Below, piece by piece: positions 62,021 through 64,000 of a stretch of DNA of 64,000 bases. Source of the DNA: Cryobacterium ruanii. Its GTDB lineage: Bacteria > Actinomycetota > Actinomycetes > Actinomycetales > Microbacteriaceae. The translations under genes were made by a program, and so were the position numbers. Under the pieces are notes generated by a model. That model searched no databases. It saw nothing but the letters and a program-made list of their open reading frames with translations, and was not told where the DNA came from. The number at the start of each line of letters is the position of its first letter. Position 1 is the stretch's first letter. The stretch spans positions 344,282-408,281 of the forward strand of contig NZ_SOHK01000015.1 of the NCBI RefSeq assembly GCF_004404055.1, given 5' to 3'.

Positions 62021-63373
62021 ATGGTTGAAGTCAACGCACGTTCCAGTCGATCCCAGCGATTGGATGCGCTTCCGTTCACCCGGGAGCACCGCAGGGTGCT
62101 CGTTGGTTCCGGCCTGGGCTGGGCACTGGATGCGATGGACGTTGGACTCATCTCCTTCGTCCTTGCCCAATTGGCGGTGCAATGGAATGCCACAGACGCG
62201 GAGCTGTCCTGGATAGCGTCCGCCGGGTTCATCGGCATGGCCATTGGCGCAGTTCTCGGCGGCTTGCTGGCCGACCGCATTGGTCGACGCCAGGTTTTCG
62301 CACTCACATTGCTCGTCTACGGACTCGCAACGGGAGCGTCTGCATTGTCCGGGTCCGTGGCCATACTCATTGCCTGGCGATTCGTCGTGGGGCTCGGTCT
62401 CGGTGGTGAGCTTCCGGTCGCCTCGACGCTCGTGAGCGAGTTCGCGCCGCCACGAATTCGTGGCCGAATCATCGTCTTCCTCGAATCGTTCTGGGCCATC
62501 GGCTGGACCCTTTCTGCCGTGATCGGGTTTCTCGTTGTACCGTTTTCGGCCGACGGATGGCGCTGGGCGCTCGCTATTGGAGCGGCTCCGGCCGTGTACG
62601 CGGTGGTCGTGCGGCTGCGGCTGCCGGAGTCGGTTCGCTACCTCGAGTCGCGTGGCCGCTTCCAGGACGCGGAGTCGACCGTTCGACGCTTCGAAAAGTC
62701 CGCCGGAGTCACCGCTGCACCCGATGATTTGGCACTGCCTGCGGCGACGAGTCCAGGACCGACCATTCCCGCGGCCAAAACGCGCCTCACCGCGCTGTGG
62801 TCGCGCGGCTTGCGTCGCCGAACCGGTGCGTTATGGCTGGTCTGGTTCTGCGTGAACTTCTCCTACTATGGCGCCTTTATCTGGCTTCCGACCATCCTGG
62901 TCGCGTCGGGATTCTCCCTGGTTCGCTCCTTCGCGTACACGCTCATCATCACCGTGGCTCAACTGCCGGGATACGCTGCCTCGGCGTACCTGATCGAACG
63001 GTGGGGGCGGCGCCGGACCCTCGCCGTGTTCCTCATCGGATCGGCACTTTCGGCGGCACTTTTCGGGGCCGCCGGAGACGCCACCCAGGTGATCGGTGCC
63101 GGAATGATGCTCTCTTTCTTCAACCTCGGTGCATGGGGAGCGCTGTACGCTGTGACCCCCGAGCTCTACCCCACCCGCATCCGAGCCACCGGGTCCGGAT
63201 GGGCGGCCGGCATCGGGCGGATCGCCGCAATCCTGGCGCCGCTGGCCGTGCCGTCGCTTCGCGAGACGGGCGGGACCGCCCTCCTTTTCGCGGTGTTTGC
63301 CATGTTCTTCGTGGTTGCGGCCCTCGGCGCTTTCGGACTCCCCGAGAAACAGGGCGAAGCCCTCGAGGATTGA
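62021..63373 (+). CDS. MFS transporter, sugar/aromatic-acid type
   Basis: The product (450 aa) has twelve helices. Signatures are LGWALDAMDVGLISFVLAQL (helix 1 with the Asp typical of aromatic-acid/H+ symporters), GGLLADRIGRRQVFALTLLV (loop 2-3), VGLGLGGELPVASTLVSEFA, PESVRYLESRGR and APPRIRGR. The late motif AVTPELYPTRIRATGSGWAA matches the sugar/niacin/benzoate symporter group. The substrate is unknown. Confidence 0.88.
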   Translation: MVEVNARSSRSQRLDALPFTREHRRVLVGSGLGWALDAMDVGLISFVLAQLAVQWNATDAELSWIASAGFIGMAIGAVLGGLLADRIGRRQVFALTLLVYGLATGASALSGSVAILIAWRFVVGLGLGGELPVASTLVSEFAPPRIRGRIIVFLESFWAIGWTLSAVIGFLVVPFSADGWRWALAIGAAPAVYAVVVRLRLPESVRYLESRGRFQDAESTVRRFEKSAGVTAAPDDLALPAATSPGPTIPAAKTRLTALWSRGLRRRTGALWLVWFCVNFSYYGAFIWLPTILVASGFSLVRSFAYTLIITVAQLPGYAASAYLIERWGRRRTLAVFLIGSALSAALFGAAGDATQVIGAGMMLSFFNLGAWGALYAVTPELYPTRIRATGSGWAAGIGRIAAILAPLAVPSLRETGGTALLFAVFAMFFVVAALGAFGLPEKQGEALED

Positions 63374-63385
63374 ACCAGTATCCAC

Positions 63386-63421
63386 GCCCGCCAACGGGTC
63401 GCTTCGGGCGCGGTGGCGGGC
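63386..63421 (+). terminator. Possible terminator after the MFS gene
   Basis: GCCCGCC pairs with GGCGGGC around a long loop; only a short T stretch follows. Weak. Confidence 0.45.
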
Positions 63422-63455
63422 TTGATCTGCGATGGGCGTGACTCACACAGTGTTA

Positions 63456-63600
63456 GAGGGATTGTGGACGTTGCCGGAGAAATCCCAATTTGGAGCGGCC
63501 CGCGGAGCATCCGCAGCACCCTGAAGGCATACATTGCACTGACGAAACCTCGGGCAATTGAGTTGCTTCTCCTGGTCACCGTTCCGACCATGTTCTCGCT
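63456..63600 (+). pseudogene. ctaB: Remnant of ctaB (protoheme IX farnesyltransferase), N-terminal part only
   Basis: The frame reads VDVAGEIPIWSGPRSIRSTL then KAYIALTKPRAIELLLLVTV and PTMF. The LTKPR and ELLLLVTVPTM are the first helix region of heme O synthase. After TMF the family sequence stops. About 90% of the gene is missing, so the intact ctaB must be elsewhere or this is a displaced duplicate. Confidence 0.75.
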
Positions 63601-64000
63601 GAAAACGGTGCTCCGAGCCTTTCGCTCGTGCTCGCGACGCTCGTCTCCTTGCGGCCTTCGGTTTTTTCCGGTTTTGAAGATGCACATCCTGTCGAACTTT
63701 TCGGGGGCATGCCCCTGCGCACGGCCTTGCTGCGCCACTTTTAGACGGTTCTCGCGCGGAGAACCTGCTCGGGTGGCAATGGACAGTTGGCGCCGAAACC
63801 GGCAAACCCTGCGGATTCGTGCGGTGGCAGGTCGAGAAACGCGCGCCTCAATAATGCAGTTTGCCCTCTCAATCGCCTCTGTGTCAGCGACGGTGAAGAA
63901 GTAGGCCAAATACGACGGTGTAAAACTAGGCCACTGTTGTCTTATTATTGTGCCGCGTTCTGGGCTCGGACTGAAGGCAGGGATTCGATTCCGGTGTTCC
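63601..64000. other. Stretch without a recognisable gene (400 bp) at the right edge
   Basis: Only low-complexity frames. It includes the motif TTCTCGCGCGGAGAA, an inverted repeat at about 63750, but no gene. The region may be IS or deletion scar replacing ctaB. Confidence 0.4.

Overview
The window looks like chromosomal DNA from a high-GC actinobacterium, most probably of the family Microbacteriaceae (a Cryobacterium- or Leifsonia-like genus). The reasons are GC-rich codon use, GTG and TTG starts, actinobacterial family trios (SCO1664-like, DUF3090, histidine phosphatase), CGNR, PucR, SARP and RskA-like regulators, and a very frequent genomic word, AGCGGATGC. No genus-level marker is present, so this placement is an inference.

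Region 1 (1-28.4 kb) is backbone-like. It holds a secreted protein cut by the left edge, a DEAD-box RNA helicase, several MDR dehydrogenases and an aldo/keto reductase, a YigZ/IMPACT protein, an EamA exporter with a divergent CGNR regulator, and a five-gene operon joining 5-oxoprolinase PxpA/B/C homologues to a biotin carrier and a biotin carboxylase under a divergent PucR regulator. It continues with a cupin, an MFS exporter, a cysteine hydrolase, a decayed MalT-type regulator fused by deletion to a DUF4386 remnant, an aromatic-ring hydroxylase with a palindromic operator, ArfB, the SCO1664/DUF3090/phosphatase trio, a NYN-domain RNase-like protein, a frameshifted membrane protein behind a long GCTG tract, and a MOSC protein.

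Region 2 (28.5-58.9 kb) is an integration hot spot. An intact tRNA-Pro(GGG) at 28502-28578 is followed by three further copies of its 3' 35 bp (34491, 52052, 58837). Each copy is preceded by the same roughly 145-bp arm. Two of the four copies (the tRNA and 52052) are followed by the same terminator and an excisionase/integrase pair. This reads as a tandem array of tRNA-targeting islands: island A (28.6-34.5 kb: zinc-ribbon protein, SRPBCC protein, ABC exporter), island B (34.5-52.1 kb: SHOCT protein, truncated lipoprotein, IS remnants and a complete L-rhamnose uptake and catabolism cluster) and island C (52.1-58.9 kb: DUF6326, dehydrogenase/TetR pair, sigma/anti-sigma pair, secreted protein). 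Both integrases are broken, so the array is probably fixed.

The rhamnose cluster works as a unit. A LacI repressor and TGAAAC-GTTTCA-type operators control an ABC importer (ATPase, two permeases, lipoprotein). This feeds a mutarotase, the isomerase RhaI, the kinase RhaB and a bifunctional aldolase/dehydrogenase, plus an L-fucose/L-arabinose-isomerase-like enzyme.

Region 3 (58.9-64 kb) carries repeated terminator hairpins, a dehydrogenase tail fragment, a SARP/BTAD regulator, small hypotheticals, an MFS transporter and an N-terminal ctaB remnant.
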